DNA of 64,000 nt, from positions 205,832,939-205,896,938 of the forward strand of contig NC_071355.1 of assembly GCF_943734655.1 (NCBI RefSeq), read 5' to 3'. The stretch's first letter is position 1, and each line of letters starts with the position of its first letter. The DNA comes from Sabethes cyaneus (Eukaryota > Arthropoda > Insecta > Diptera > Culicidae). Below, piece by piece: positions 1-10,283 of this stretch. The translations under genes were made by a program, and so were the position numbers. The notes beneath the pieces are model-generated. The model saw nothing but the letters and a program-made list of their open reading frames with translations. It did no database searches and was not told where the DNA came from.

Positions 1-340
1 GTGAATATGCCGCGACAGCTGCAGCAGTCGAGCCTTTTTGCAAATGAGACAAACACCTCTTTCCATCCATTCCTCCTTTCTCATCCACCCAAATCTTGAA
101 AAAAGCCCAGTGTAGAGCCATTGCCAGCGTATTTAGGCCATGTTTATAAAGCTCTGCTGGTAAACGGTCTCTACTGGCGGCTTTGCTGGTCTTCAGCAAC
201 CCGATTTCTCGTTTAAAGATCTGATGCTGGAACATTACTATTTTCCATGGGAATTCCTAGGTTAAGATCCGCCTTCTTCTGCAACTTCGCCATTGAGGAG
301 TTCATCGAAGGACTGCTTTCGCCAATCGACCACCTCCCAT
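1..340 (-). pseudogene. Non-LTR retrotransposon reverse transcriptase fragment (fingers region), cut by the window edge
   Basis: Read on the minus strand, short in-frame stretches match the region just before and at the start of a LINE reverse transcriptase domain. DELLNGEVAEE lies near 280-306. Next comes a stretch like the family pattern NKAAGKDGIPAELYKHG, here SKAASRDRLPAELYKHG. Then EWMERGVCLICKK appears in place of the usual W-x-x-GVICPIYKKGD. The pieces lie in different frames and contain stops, so this is a dead copy. The same clade of element appears as relics at 37875-38168 and 61600-62660, which show its later domains. Assignment to an RTE-like clade is inference from the motif wording; the RT identification is firmer. 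Confidence 0.6.
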
Positions 341-424
341 TCGCTTGTGGCCTTGGTTCGCCATTGACTGTGCCATCAGTGTGGGGAGAATATTACAGCG
401 GATAACGACAACAAGTAAATCAAG

Positions 425-545
425 TAAACAACAAGTAAAGTACAAAGTAGGTTACCGAGTCTGCTTAAACAAGCGAATGGTCGTGAGTTCGAATCTTAGT
501 AGAATCAAGCCATTCGATGTCATGTGACTTTAGCATGGGTTTATG
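425..545 (+). repeat. tRNA-headed SINE-like sequence
   Basis: A polymerase III box B-like motif, GAGTTCGAATCT, lies near 484-496 downstream of GGTTACCGAGTCTGC, which resembles a degenerate box A region. The spacing is close to that in tRNA-derived SINE heads. No complete cloverleaf can be folded, so this is not a tRNA gene. It runs straight into the repeat family at 541-825. Confidence 0.4.
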
Positions 546-825
546 CTCAGGCCCCTCATTTACCCTTCCTTCTTTCCTGAATTCTACATTACCCGATGAA
601 ACCTCAAGACAGTGCAAAAGTCCCTCTTATAGTTAAGTGTACTGGCCAGAGGAACGCATATTCCTCGCCAGGGACGGCTATAATATGGGATAGTATTGGC
701 AACGAGGAACGAGCAAGTAAAGTAGAGCAGGCCTCGAAGGAAGGGTAAACCCCATTACACACGAGCAGGCATAAAAATTTTATAATCATATCGCTCACTC
801 AATAGCGAATATAGCAAAATAAATG
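541..825 (-). repeat. Dispersed repeat, family shared with 51717-52415
   Basis: The reverse complement matches the plus strand at 51717-51845 and 52223-52415 over most of its length. Shared landmarks are CGCTATTGA(G/T)TGAGCGATAT, TTTTATGC-TGCTCGTGTGTAAT, CCCTTCCTTCGA, ATTATAGCC-TCCCTGGCG and TTTTGCACTGTC. No coding capacity is visible. It may be the body of the tRNA-headed repeat to its left, but the orientation relation is not settled. Confidence 0.55.
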
Positions 826-845
826 GAAAAAAATTGTAAGCTTAT

Positions 846-1160
846 TTGATATTAAGGTTATGGATGCAATCAATTGATTATGTGTTTTATGGCGATTGCT
901 GCTCCCGTAGTGTGGAAGTACCATCTGGTGTTCCTCAAGGCTCAGTACTCGGCCCTCTACTATTCTGCTGCCATATCAATGATCCATTGACTGTGTTGAA
1001 GCACTGCTCAGTTGAGATTTACAACGATGATGTACAACTCCACGTCGGCCGACGTGGTCTGTGTGCACGTGAGTTAGTCAGAATGATAAATACTGATCTA
1101 GATAGAACGTGCTGCAGATTGATCACAACGAAAAACGCTGGTAATCATGCTAAGAGTTAA
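846..1160 (+). pseudogene. Jockey-like non-LTR reverse transcriptase fragment
   Basis: An open frame of 104 codons carries two core RT motifs in the right order. SGVPQGSVLGPLLF lies at residues 27-40, followed by INDP. The catalytic box is at residues 59-62 and reads YNDD instead of YADD, followed by VQLH. The spacing (about 20 residues between INDP and YxDD) is normal for Jockey-clade LINEs. An intact RT would be several hundred residues, so this is a short internal fragment with no endonuclease and no C-terminal part. The YNDD box suggests decay, although both catalytic aspartates remain. It belongs to a different clade from the fragment at 1-340. Confidence 0.7.
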
Positions 1161-1564
1161 GCATTATTCATCACAAGCAGACGTTGCAGAGCTGCAAGCA
1201 TCGTTCCATCATTCTAGCCTCTGAACGCTTTACTGTTGTATGTCCTTGCTGGCAACAGAAAAGTGTTTTCACTTACAACCTCCTCCAAGAATTTTGGCGA
1301 TCCGCAATCGGATGGGATGAAGTAATCAGCAAAGTTCCTCATCAGTAAGTAGCAAGCATGGCTCCAAATTCTCCCACAGGTTGAAGTGCTAAAAATACGA
1401 ATCAGAGATGCAAACATTAGTAGATGGAAGTGAGAATGGAATGGCCCCAGCCTGTCAGCTCCTTTTCTCCCAGGATAGTACCATCGAACGCAGTTTGGTG
1501 GCTGCTATAACCAGAGCGCTGTAGTATGAGAAACCGATATTCTCTTGCCAAGTTAAAAAAAATG

Positions 1565-1790
1565 GTACTGGCTCGAGGTACGTAATAAAGCCTCTTGTTC
1601 ATGGGCAAATTATAATTAGCCTTCGCATTTTCTAGCTCTAGAGAACGAGTTAGGATGAAAAGTGAAAACTTAAAAGCACGGATAATAAACAGTTTGCTCT
1701 ATGACGATGCAGCAAAAAGAACGAAGTGCGGAATACAGAAAAATCCCTAGACGATATCATAATAAGTCAAAACCCTGGTCGTAGTGATAA
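1565..1790 (+). repeat. Dispersed repeat shared with 42075-42325
   Basis: Segments such as AAGCCTCTTGTTCATGGGCA, TAGCTCTAGAGAACGAG and AATACAGAAAAAT recur in the same order and orientation at 42075-42325, with moderate divergence. At the second site the repeat interrupts a mariner relic, which shows it is mobile. No reading frame or terminal repeats were recognised. Confidence 0.5.
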
Positions 1791-2155
1791 TATCCAAGTG
1801 GAGAGGGAATCAGAGCTTTCCAAAATGCTTACCAGCATACATTCTGGTGGAAGCTAATAAAAGGCGCAAGATTTTTCAGTAACAACTGACGAAAGGTGGT
1901 CGATGTACTGGAGTACGTACTAACCATATTCGGTGCGTCCTAGTGGTCCTAAAACGAAGAAGCTTTTCCTTCGGATCGTTCCTCCAATGCCGTTGGTGCA
2001 GCAATTTGCTATGCCATCAAGCTATGAAGGATGAAGAGGTAATCAATTAGACTCGCTTTCAAACTCCACACGCTATGTCTGAAGTCACTTATTAGGCACA
2101 AATCTTCCACATGATTGTGAGGAACGTGCTGCTCGAGCCAAAGATGCTGATACTT

Positions 2156-2752
2156 ATTATTTAACTTACATGCACCTCAGATTTCTCTTCACAGGATGTT
2201 AGTATTAATCAAAACAATTAATTTAGAGCAGGGCTTAAAATATTCTATCTTGGGTTTTTTGAAAAAATTAATTTTCAAGGTTATTTAGGGGTCATTCCCT
2301 CTCAAGTGATCATATCGGTTGTAGTTGACCACATCCGATTTCAACCAAATTTGGTATAATTGCTCATTCCGACCCCATCTTCATTTTCCCAAAGTTTTGT
2401 ACGGGTTGATCAATCCCCCTTGCAGTGACGCTTCTCCATTTTCCCAGATTTTCGAAAATACTCATTTTTCACTGCATGTCACTGCAAGGGGGATTGTTCA
2501 ATCCATACAAAACTTAGAGAAATTAAATGTGGGGTCGGAATAGGCAATTATACCGAATTTGATTGAAATCGGAGGTGGTCGATTACAACGAATATGATCT
2601 CTTGAGAGGGGATGACCCCTAAATAACCTTGAAAATTGAATTTTTCAAAAACCCAAGATAGAATATTTTAAGACCTTCTCTAAATTAATTGTTTTGATTA
2701 TTACTAACATCCTGTGAATAAAAATCTGAGGTGCATGTGAGTTAACTAATAA
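2156..2752. repeat. Long hairpin (inverted repeat) element, arms about 275 bp
   Basis: The left arm (2156-2429) is the near-complement of the right arm (2478-2752). Matching blocks include ACATGCACCTCAGATTT, TCACAGGATGTTAGTA, CCAAGATAGAATATTTTA, AGGTTATTTAGGGGTCAT and CAATCCCCCTTGCAGTGAC. The loop is about 48 bp. Weaker symmetry continues outward (CACGCTATGTC-GAAG on both sides), interrupted on the left by about 60 bp. This is the form of a foldback MITE. No clear target duplication was found. Confidence 0.7.
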
Positions 2753-2759
2753 GTACCTT

Positions 2760-5150
2760 CGGACATAGCGTGCTCCAGGATACGCATTTTTCGACACCAA
2801 TTTCACTCTTACTGTCGGCCCGATCAAGGCTTTCTGAATAACGTCATTACTATCTAGTAGGATAAATTTGGACAAGTAGATCCAAAATGATAGTGACGCA
2901 ATTTCATCAGTCAACAGCCCACGGCTAATCCACCAATATTTGTATCCGCTGCTTCCAGTTTGGTGTCACGGTATGATTCTCAGCTTGCTATTTTTTTATA
3001 ACATGTCAATACAAATGCCTTTTATTTTATCAATTTGGTAAGTACCTGAAAATACCTAATTATTTATTTTACGACATTTTTGCCTCGTTCAACATGTTAT
3101 GAGTCTTGATTATTAGAACTCAATTGCTCAAGGAGTGAGTACAATTTTATAGCTAAGCTTATTAAATATATTATTTATGTTAACTTCCTTTAATTTATTT
3201 GATGACTTTCACTCATGAAATAAATATGGATGAAATATGGCTAACAGACACCAAAATAAGCCCAATCCAACATTGAACGTTTCACTGACGCTATTAGATA
3301 TTAACCGTGGCCATAAAACCGTACACATTTCGTCGTATCGGTCCATAAATCTGATAAATCTTTCGCGATCAATAAACATTCTGAATTTTACTTCCTTTAC
3401 TTTTAACCTCTCACAATTGCGTAACAATCACATATCACTGCACTATTTATCGTTCCAAACGTGCTGGGTAAAGAATCGTGGAAACTAACGCTCTCTGTTG
3501 TCGTAACCTCCATCAGGATCGGATGTAGGGAAGCGCTCGGGTAGCATCTATAAAACGCCATTACATTGCTGGTTGTTACATTGCCCATGGACCCGTCGTC
3601 GGCAACTATATACGAACGCACGGCTCAAAGAGTCTTCTGTAATCACCAGCCGCACCGCTTCGCCGTCCGTCAAGCAAACCGGAGCACAAATGGCCGATAA
3701 CGATGAAAATTTATGATCGATTTTCGTCGCCCGATCCCGCGTGGCCCCGCTTTTCCGCAATATTATTGCGCGTTGCATGGGTTTCGAAATTGCTTCAGCT
3801 TCTCAGACAGAGAAAACGTGTTCGGCTTTGTAAGGCTGCCTCAATATGTGGCATTAATATCCACGTGCTACCGATTTACGGTACACCGGGGCAAACGGAG
3901 GTGCGAGTGTGCCCGAGCAGGAGTTGTTATCCAGCCTTCCGAAGTTCAATGGAAAAGCATGCAATCAAAGTACTCCCTGTAAATTAAAACGTCGTGACAA
4001 ATCATTGTTCAAGAAGACTTGGAGTACTCTCTTCTCGTAATCTCTTTCTTCGTGAAAAACTTTTTGTTCGCACCGCTTCAAAAGAAAAACTTTTGCCATG
4101 CTACTACTGTGCTACTGTACCTGATAAATTCCTTTCTTATATCATGATAACCTAGAAAAAACTTTGCTTGGACTTCGTGACAATAATGATTGTGTTTGTG
4201 AAGATGTTGAAGGTATTGTATACACTGAATACCAAAGGGGAGTAGCTTTAAGTTTCTACAATTTCATGTTAAGGTACGAAACTTTCTAACTGGACTAGAT
4301 CTACCACTTTTGTTTTCAATCTACACCCGAGTTGCATAAATTCAAAAATATCTTTAAATGTAAAACACTAGTATTTATCAAAAAATAATCAAATACAATT
4401 CTCAAAAAGTGCAAATCACTGGACGACTCCTATATATTCATCTATTTAGCTGAAATTGGTAAAAGTTCTCACTTATTGACCCAGAATAAAAATATTAGTG
4501 AGTTTTTGAGAGTCTATTGCGTCATCAATTGTACTAATTATTATAGTTGATTTAAAACTGTGAATCAAATTCCCCAACATCTGCTTCAGGCAATTGAAAT
4601 ATGGTCATAACATTACACTAAAACGTTGTGGTCCACTTTGAACAAACCTTGAGGATGTTTAAGTTTTTCTATAGTAAATAGAATTACCTGTGTGTTCCCG
4701 ATTTTCCAGGTTTCCCAAACAGCAAACACCCCATGGCGCTTATTTGCTATTTCGCTTGCCCGCCTCTCAACAGGTTGACTCGATAGGATAACGGTCGCTT
4801 GACAAAACAGGAAGGGTAAGATTCCTGTTCGTGAAAATTTGATAACTCTCTGCGCTGCATACTCATGCACACCTGATGTAATACTACCGTCACACAAAAT
4901 AACGCCGGTACTAGAACTTTTCCGTTTTCGAAAATGTTCAATTTGTCTAGAAAGTTTATTAATCCAACTTTTGCCGTTTTTCAATTTTCTCTTCAAACTT
5001 ACCCTGCAGCACCGTCAAACGGCAAACGGGTACTTTCGAATGCCGGAAGCAAAGTCTCTCGCAGGCAATCAAGACTGGCTCTGCCGGCTGATGCTGGGAA
5101 AACAATGTATGATTTAAAGTCGAAAAATTTTGTTCGCTTCATTTGCTTTA
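2760..5150. other. No gene recognised
   Basis: Several short open frames exist on both strands, for example 127 codons on the minus strand at 4613-4996 and 94 and 89 codons on the plus strand at 3703-3987. None shows a domain, signal peptide or family resemblance I can name, and overlapping frames compete. Base composition is mixed and no tandem structure is visible. The stretch may hold old transposon debris or unique intergenic DNA. Confidence 0.4.
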
Positions 5151-5152
5151 AA

Positions 5153-5193
5153 CGTGGTCGTCGTCGTCGTCGCCATCGCCGCCATCGTCGGTT
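5153..5193 (+). repeat. (CGT)n / (CGC)n trinucleotide microsatellite
   Basis: A short imperfect run of CGT and CGC triplets, which makes Arg/Val-rich spurious peptides in several frames. The following bases to about 5870 are AT-rich with no gene seen. Confidence 0.7.
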
Positions 5194-5877
5194 GCATTCG
5201 CGCAGAGGTCCGTTTCGTTTCACTGGCTGTTTACGATAGAGCTTTAAAATATGGTCTCATGCTTTATGGTATGCTGTGTGATGGAGGGCATTTTAATAGT
5301 CACAAATTAAAGTTTAATACACGAGGGGACAATCACTTGTTTTGGGTGGTGATAGGGGTAGAAGGCTTACTCCATCCGATATAGCTCTTTAAATGGCTTT
5401 AAAATGATTATTATTTTTTGCAGCGAGTCAATTAAAATATATTTATTGCTGGCAGAATAATATGGTACGAGGCGCATTTTTTTATTTTATGCCAACTTTC
5501 TATGAACTGTAAATTTTTTTTCTGTTCTAAATATATAATGGTGCTGAACTGATTATGAAAATTTCAAGCTAATCAAGTAGGACTCTGTGTCCCTACCGCC
5601 TTCGGCAGAATGATATATTTAGTCATCATATCTCTATATTCAGTCACGCCCCAAAATAGAAAGTATGACATAGCATTGTGTAGTTTAAACGCCCGTGTGT
5701 TTCATGGGCAATATATAGATCAGCTGAAATTGTACAAAGAATCCACAAAATGATGCCTGGAAAAGGCAAGTCATTGCATTTTCTAATGCTGGAATTCTTT
5801 ATGATGATCAAAAATAAGGCTGGGCGTATGTAATGCACATCAGAAAAAAATATTGCTTCTCCTTTCTCCATCCTCCC

Positions 5878-6757
5878 TTCTCCAGTCTCCCGTCTCCCGT
5901 CTCCCGTCTCCCGTCTCCCGTCTCCCGTCTCCCGTCTCCCGTCTCCCGTCTCCCGTCTCCCGTCTCCCGTCTCCCGTCTCCCGTCTCCCGTCTCCCGTCT
6001 CCCGTCTCCCGTCTCCCGTCTCCCGTCTCCCGTCTCCAGTCACCCGTCTCCCGTCTCCCGTCTCCCATCTCCCATCTCCCATCTCCCGTCTCCCGTCTCC
6101 CGTCTCCCGTCTCCCGTCTCCCGTCTCCCGTCTCCCGTCTCCCGTCTCCCTTCTCCCTTCTCCCTTCTCCCTTCTCCCTTCTCCCTTCTCCCTTCTCCCT
6201 TCTCCCTTCTCCCTTCTCCCTTCTCCCTTCTCCCTTCTCCCTTCTCCCTTCTCCCTTCTCCCTTCTCCCTTCTCCCTTCTCCCTTCTCCCTTCTCCCTTC
6301 TCCCTTCTCCCTTCTCCCTTCTCCCTTCTCCCTTCTCCCTTCTCCCTTCTCCCTTCTCCCTTCTCCCTTCTCCCTTCTCCCTTCTCCCTTCTCCCTTCTC
6401 CCTTCTCCCTTCTCCCTTCTCCCTTCTCCCTTCTCCCTTCTCCCTTCTCCCTTCTCCCTTCTCCCTTCTCCCTTCTCCCTTCTCCCTTCTCCCTTCTCCC
6501 TTCTCCCTTCTCCCTTCTCCCTTCTCCCTTCTCCCTTCTCCCTTCTCCCTTCTCCCTTCTCCCTTCTCCCTTCTCCCTTCTCCCTTCTCCCTTCTCCCTT
6601 CTCCCTTCTCCCTTCTCCCTTCTCCCTTCTCCCTTCTCCCTTCTCCCTTCTCCCTTCTCCCTTCTCCCTTCTCCCTTCTCCCTTCTCCCTTCTCCCTTCT
6701 CCCTTCTCCCTTCTCCCTTCTCCCTTCTCCCTTCTCCCTTCTCCCTTCTCCCTTCTC
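5878..6757 (+). repeat. Heptamer tandem array: (CTCCCGT)n then (CTCCCTT)n
   Basis: About 880 bp of uninterrupted 7-bp repeats. To about 6147 the unit is CTCCCGT, with rare variants CTCCAGT, CACCCGT and CTCCCAT. From there to 6757 it is almost perfect CTCCCTT. The period of 7 makes a 21-bp codon cycle with no stop, which explains the 334-, 303- and 239-codon open frames on both strands; these are not genes. The minus strand reads (GGGAGAA)n or (GGGAGAC)n, a G3N4 pattern that fits the canonical G-quadruplex motif throughout. The CTTCTCC part is also a polypyrimidine tract capable of triplex DNA. Confidence 0.97.
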
Positions 6758-6773
6758 ACATTAAACAGTATTA

Positions 6774-7439
6774 CAGCGGGCTCTCGAAAAAGTTATTCGA
6801 AATGGAATTTGGTCAATTAGCTTTTCCGAACTATTAACTTTTCTGAGTAGTCATTCAGAAAAGGATGAATACAGTGGTGATATAGCAAAGCAAAGTAAAG
6901 CCTAGGTGCTACATTCCGTCATCGAAACTTGACCTTCTGTTTTTATACGACAGACTGCTGTTAGAGTACAGGATAATTGCAGGGCCAGTTGCTACGATCC
7001 TATTGACTATAACAGTTTCTCCCAGCCAAGATTCCACAGTGGATATATATAGTTTTGCATTTATGATAAACATATTCTAATGCACAGTTTCAATGAATAG
7101 TTATAATAATAGGTTTAAGCAAGCATTTCAAAAATTTAGTAAATCAGCCGTCACTTGTAATGAACGAGTCGGGATAATTTTCAAGATAAAATTTCATGAA
7201 TTGCATTTTAGCCCATTTTAGATTTCAACATCCGACCATTTATTGCACAGTTTCATAACGAAATTTATTTTATTTGTTTATTCACATTTATATTTACATA
7301 CATTTACAACTCTAGAGTCAACTCTCAGAAAAGTTAAGTGAGAAATTAACTTTTTAGAGCATTACATGAGAGTTGCCAATTGCTTAACTTCTCCGATCAA
7401 TCAGCTTTTCTGAGAGTGAACTTTTCTGAGAATCCACTT
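6774..7439. mobile_element. TA-flanked MITE, pogo/Tc1-like ends
   Basis: The left end CAGCGGGCTCTCGAAAAAGTT and the reverse complement of the right end AAGTGGATTCTCAGAAAAGTT match at most positions. Both are flanked by TA (6772-6773 and 7440-7441). Subterminal copies of TTTTCTGAG occur near both ends. Length is 666 bp with no coding frame, so it is non-autonomous. The divergent ends suggest an old insertion. Confidence 0.55.
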
Positions 7440-7635
7440 TACTTGAAGCAACAATCAAGGATTGTTTGATTAGAATGCATAATTACATTAGAAGAAAATT
7501 ATTTTCTCCTTGTTTTATTATCACATAACTGCAATAACTAAACTTGTAGGGTATGTTTTTATAACGCTGTTTATTACCGTGCTTTCTTTTATTCTTTGAC
7601 CTTCTGATGAAAGACTTGGTTCATACCCCTAATAT

Positions 7636-8235
7636 AAAATCAAACGGTTCGATGCGACCATAGTTAAATAGAAAGATATGGTACGGTACGATCTTGAAAA
7701 ACTAAAACATTCCTGGGTGATTATAACCTGACATGATTCGGTACGACCATTGCTGATGAAGCATATCGTTCGGTACGACCATCGATGAATTAAATGATTC
7801 GGTATGATCATCGTTGAATGATGTATATGATTTGGTACGTTGATTGCTGATAAAGCATATGGTTCGGTACGACCTTAGATGAATTTAATGATTCAGTACG
7901 ATCATTGTTGATGAAGTATATGGTTCGAAACGACCATCGATGAATTAAATGATTTGGTACGATCATTGTTGAATGATGCATATGGTTCGGTACGACCATA
8001 AATGAGCTAAATGATTCGGTACCATCATTGCTGTTGCAGCATATGATGCGGTACGACCATAGATGAATTCAATGATTCAGTACGATCATTGTTGATGAAG
8101 TAAATGGTTCGGAACGACCATAGATGAATTAAATGATTCGATACGATTATTGTTGAATGATGTATATGGTTAGGAACGACCATGGCTGATCTATATGATT
8201 TGGTACGATCAATGCTGATAAAGCATCTGGTGCGG
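7636..8235 (+). repeat. Satellite, about 62-bp dimeric unit (left block)
   Basis: Tandem copies alternate two related half-units. One is built on GGTACGACCATAGATGAATT, the other on GGTACGATCATTGTTGAATG. Each half is about 29-33 bp and begins with (G/T)TTCGGTACGA. Copies diverge by perhaps 10-20 percent by eye. The same satellite resumes at 10284 after an insertion. The open frames on the minus strand are products of the repeat and the unit is not a codon multiple. Confidence 0.9.
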
Positions 8236-8539
8236 TGTAACCGTTGGTTACAATTTATATTTTAGCTCCGCCAAAATCCAAAATGTTGTCCCTAGTTGCT
8301 CAGTTTATTCCTATTTCCTAAGTCCACCTCTGAGCAAACTTTGACAGAAGGAGTGGTAGCTCTCTAAGTCTTTGGATGCAGAGGCCACTCACGGAGGAAA
8401 GTTTACTCAAAAGTAGATGTTTTGTAAAAGCATCCCTCTCCGGGAGAGCTGTCAACGAGGTGGGTGATAACCTTCCAAGTCTGCGGACGGATGGATGATT
8501 CACTTTGGAAAGCTTTATCGAGAGGCAGATGGCGGTTTG

Positions 8540-8700
8540 AGTGATAGCACGCCAAGCCTGGCGCGGTTTGCGTCCTGGGCGGAGTGGTCATTCTAACTAG
8601 TACGCTTTTACTGAATTCACCAATGCCACTCACAGCAATATAGCTGATATCACTCCAAGCCTGGCGCGGTTTGCGTCTTGGCGGAGTGGTCACCAATATT
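8540..8700 (+). repeat. Internal direct repeat of the LTR-like insertion
   Basis: The motif CCAAGCCTGGCGCGGTTTGC followed by GTC-TGGGCGGAGTGGTCA occurs at about 8551 and again at about 8665, roughly 115 bp apart. A related GAGAGCTGTC/TCCAAGTCT motif precedes it at 8450-8490. This is probably a regulatory or packaging-type repeat of the LTR-like element, by inference. Confidence 0.6.
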
Positions 8701-9385
8701 TGTACGCTCACAGATACAAAGGGAAAGACGAATCTGGCATTCAAAGCCGCGGTGCAAAATCACAAGAAGGGTTGCCATTACAATATGGCATTGTTGACGT
8801 TCGGGAAAATTTCGTTCCCGAACCTCAACTGACAGATCCTTTAAAAGGCTCAGCTGTTATGCTGAAAGAATTTTATTCTGTCGTAACAGCGAACGACAGT
8901 AAGTCGCGTAAAAAGTTTTTATTTTACTTAAAAATAATAATGGTGCAAAGTGAAGAATAGAGAACAAAAGTCTTTCTCAGTAAAAAGTAGTGTTCTGAAA
9001 GGTAAAGAAAGAAGAATTATGATACAATTGTGTCAGTCGTGTAAAAGAAGAAAAGTCAATAATTTAAAACCTATTGTTATGATAAAATGTGTATAAAACT
9101 TACGGCTAATTAAAACGTTTGTATTATAGTGCTAAGAAAAGTAAAAAGCGACGACACAACAGAAACTACAGTTAAAAGTTATAAAAAGATAAATGAAAAG
9201 GTAAATTCTATGTACAATGTAAATCTATGTATAAACTATGTATTGCTGGTGTGCTGGTGTTGTGTAGGCTTAAAATTAATACGGAAAGTGGCTAATATCC
9301 CTCGGCAGGTCCTAGAGGGACCTTTTTATCTTGGTTCCAGATACATTCTACCGAAGGCGACGTTTGAACCGGAAGGTTATTTCGG

Positions 9386-9625
9386 AGTGCTTGTTCCGGC
9401 GAACAATACGTCATCCGGTACCTCTGTTGAGGACAGTTCTGTTCCGGCCAACAATACGTCAGCCATTGCCTCGGTTGAGGATAGTTTTCGTTCCGGCTAA
9501 CAATACGTCAGCCATTGCCTCTGTTGAGGATAGTCTTTGTTTTGGCCAACAATACGTCAGCCATAGCCTCTGTAGAGGACACCGTTTGTTCCAGTAATCA
9601 TACATCCGCCATTGTGGCGATAGAC
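9386..9625 (+). repeat. 48/49-bp tandem repeat, about 4.5 copies
   Basis: Units start TTCCGGC(G/C)AACAATACGTC and end GTTGAGGACAGT. The first unit is 48 bp, giving the in-frame peptide VPANNTSSGTSVEDSS. Later units are 49 bp, so the frame slips at each copy. The peptide repeat is therefore not maintained by selection. Confidence 0.8.
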
Positions 9626-9644
9626 CATAGATGCCATTGCTACG

Positions 9645-9790
9645 CGAGGCCAGCGTAGGCGGTGGTAGGCTGATCAGGGATCGGCATTTGCTGAAAAGAA
9701 CCGTTCGTGAAACCAGCGCTACGCCGGCGAGCGTAGGAGATGATACGCCGATCAGGGATCGGCATTTGCTGAAAATTCAACGCTTCCTGG
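9645..9790 (+). repeat. Two-copy direct repeat (about 80 bp)
   Basis: GATCAGGGATCGGCATTTGC followed by TGAAAA occurs twice, each copy preceded by AGCGTAGG(C/A)G. It lies inside the LTR-like insertion. Confidence 0.75.
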
Positions 9791-10283
9791 TCGTGAAACG
9801 ACCTGTACAAAAATAGCCATCCGTAACACCAGCATGATAAGTAAATAGATTTAAGCCAAAACTTAGTAATTAAGAGGAAACTGACGAGTGTACGGGAGGG
9901 AAATAAACAGAAAAATTCTAATTCAATCTGTATTCCTCAAGACACAGAGATAGCTCCATTTTGCACCATTTCGTGAATCTGCTTAGTTCAACTCGAAAGG
10001 AGTTAGTTGTTTGTCGTTTTGCTAATCGTGGTTTAAGGTTCACTTTAGTATAGCGTTTTGAGCCAATAGCATGGATTGGCCTGTAATAATCCTTCTTCTG
10101 GTGTTGCATCGATTGAAGATTCGCATTTCTTTGTTACCTATCAGTGTACCGCGAGTCAGTGGTGAGTTGCAGTTTAGCCGGGGTTTGCCACCCAAACCTT
10201 CACTATCCCTCCTCCCTCACCACCACTCCGCTGAGCAGCTCTGGACAAGTTACCAGTTACCAAGTAACAAAGTAAGAGTAACA

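Larger units (their letters stand above)
8236..10283. mobile_element. LTR-like insertion (solo LTR or non-autonomous LTR element) in satellite
   Basis: The insertion starts TGTAACC and ends GTAACA, the TG...CA form of LTR ends. It is flanked by a 4-bp duplication GCGG (8232-8235 and 10284-10287). Removing it together with one GCGG rejoins the satellite unit in phase, which proves it is a discrete insertion. It is 2,048 bp long, with no reverse transcriptase, protease or integrase frame and no obvious internal LTR pair. It contains internal repeats listed separately. An AATAAA-type signal lies near 9900. A 123-codon frame at 9129-9500 overlaps the internal 48-bp repeat and loses frame in the next copies, so I do not call it a gene. 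The superfamily is unresolved; 4-bp duplications fit Ty3/gypsy or BEL. Confidence 0.7.

Noticed and set aside
4613..4996. 127-codon minus-strand frame
   Set aside because: No domain, overlapping frames on both strands, and no splice or promoter context.
5878..6757. CRISPR-like regular array
   Set aside because: There are no unique spacers; units are contiguous 7-mers in a eukaryotic context.
5833..6837. Long open frames of 334, 303 and 239 codons
   Set aside because: They are translations of a 7-bp repeat, whose 21-bp codon cycle has no stop. Both strands and several frames are open at once and the peptides are pure seven-residue repeats.
7629..7999. Minus-strand frames with repeated VVPNH/TESFNSS peptides
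   Set aside because: They derive from the roughly 62-bp satellite, whose unit length is not a multiple of three, so the peptide is not preserved.
9129..9500. 123-codon frame as a gene
   Set aside because: It lies in the LTR-like insertion and its last third is a 48/49-bp repeat that shifts frame. No homology recognised.
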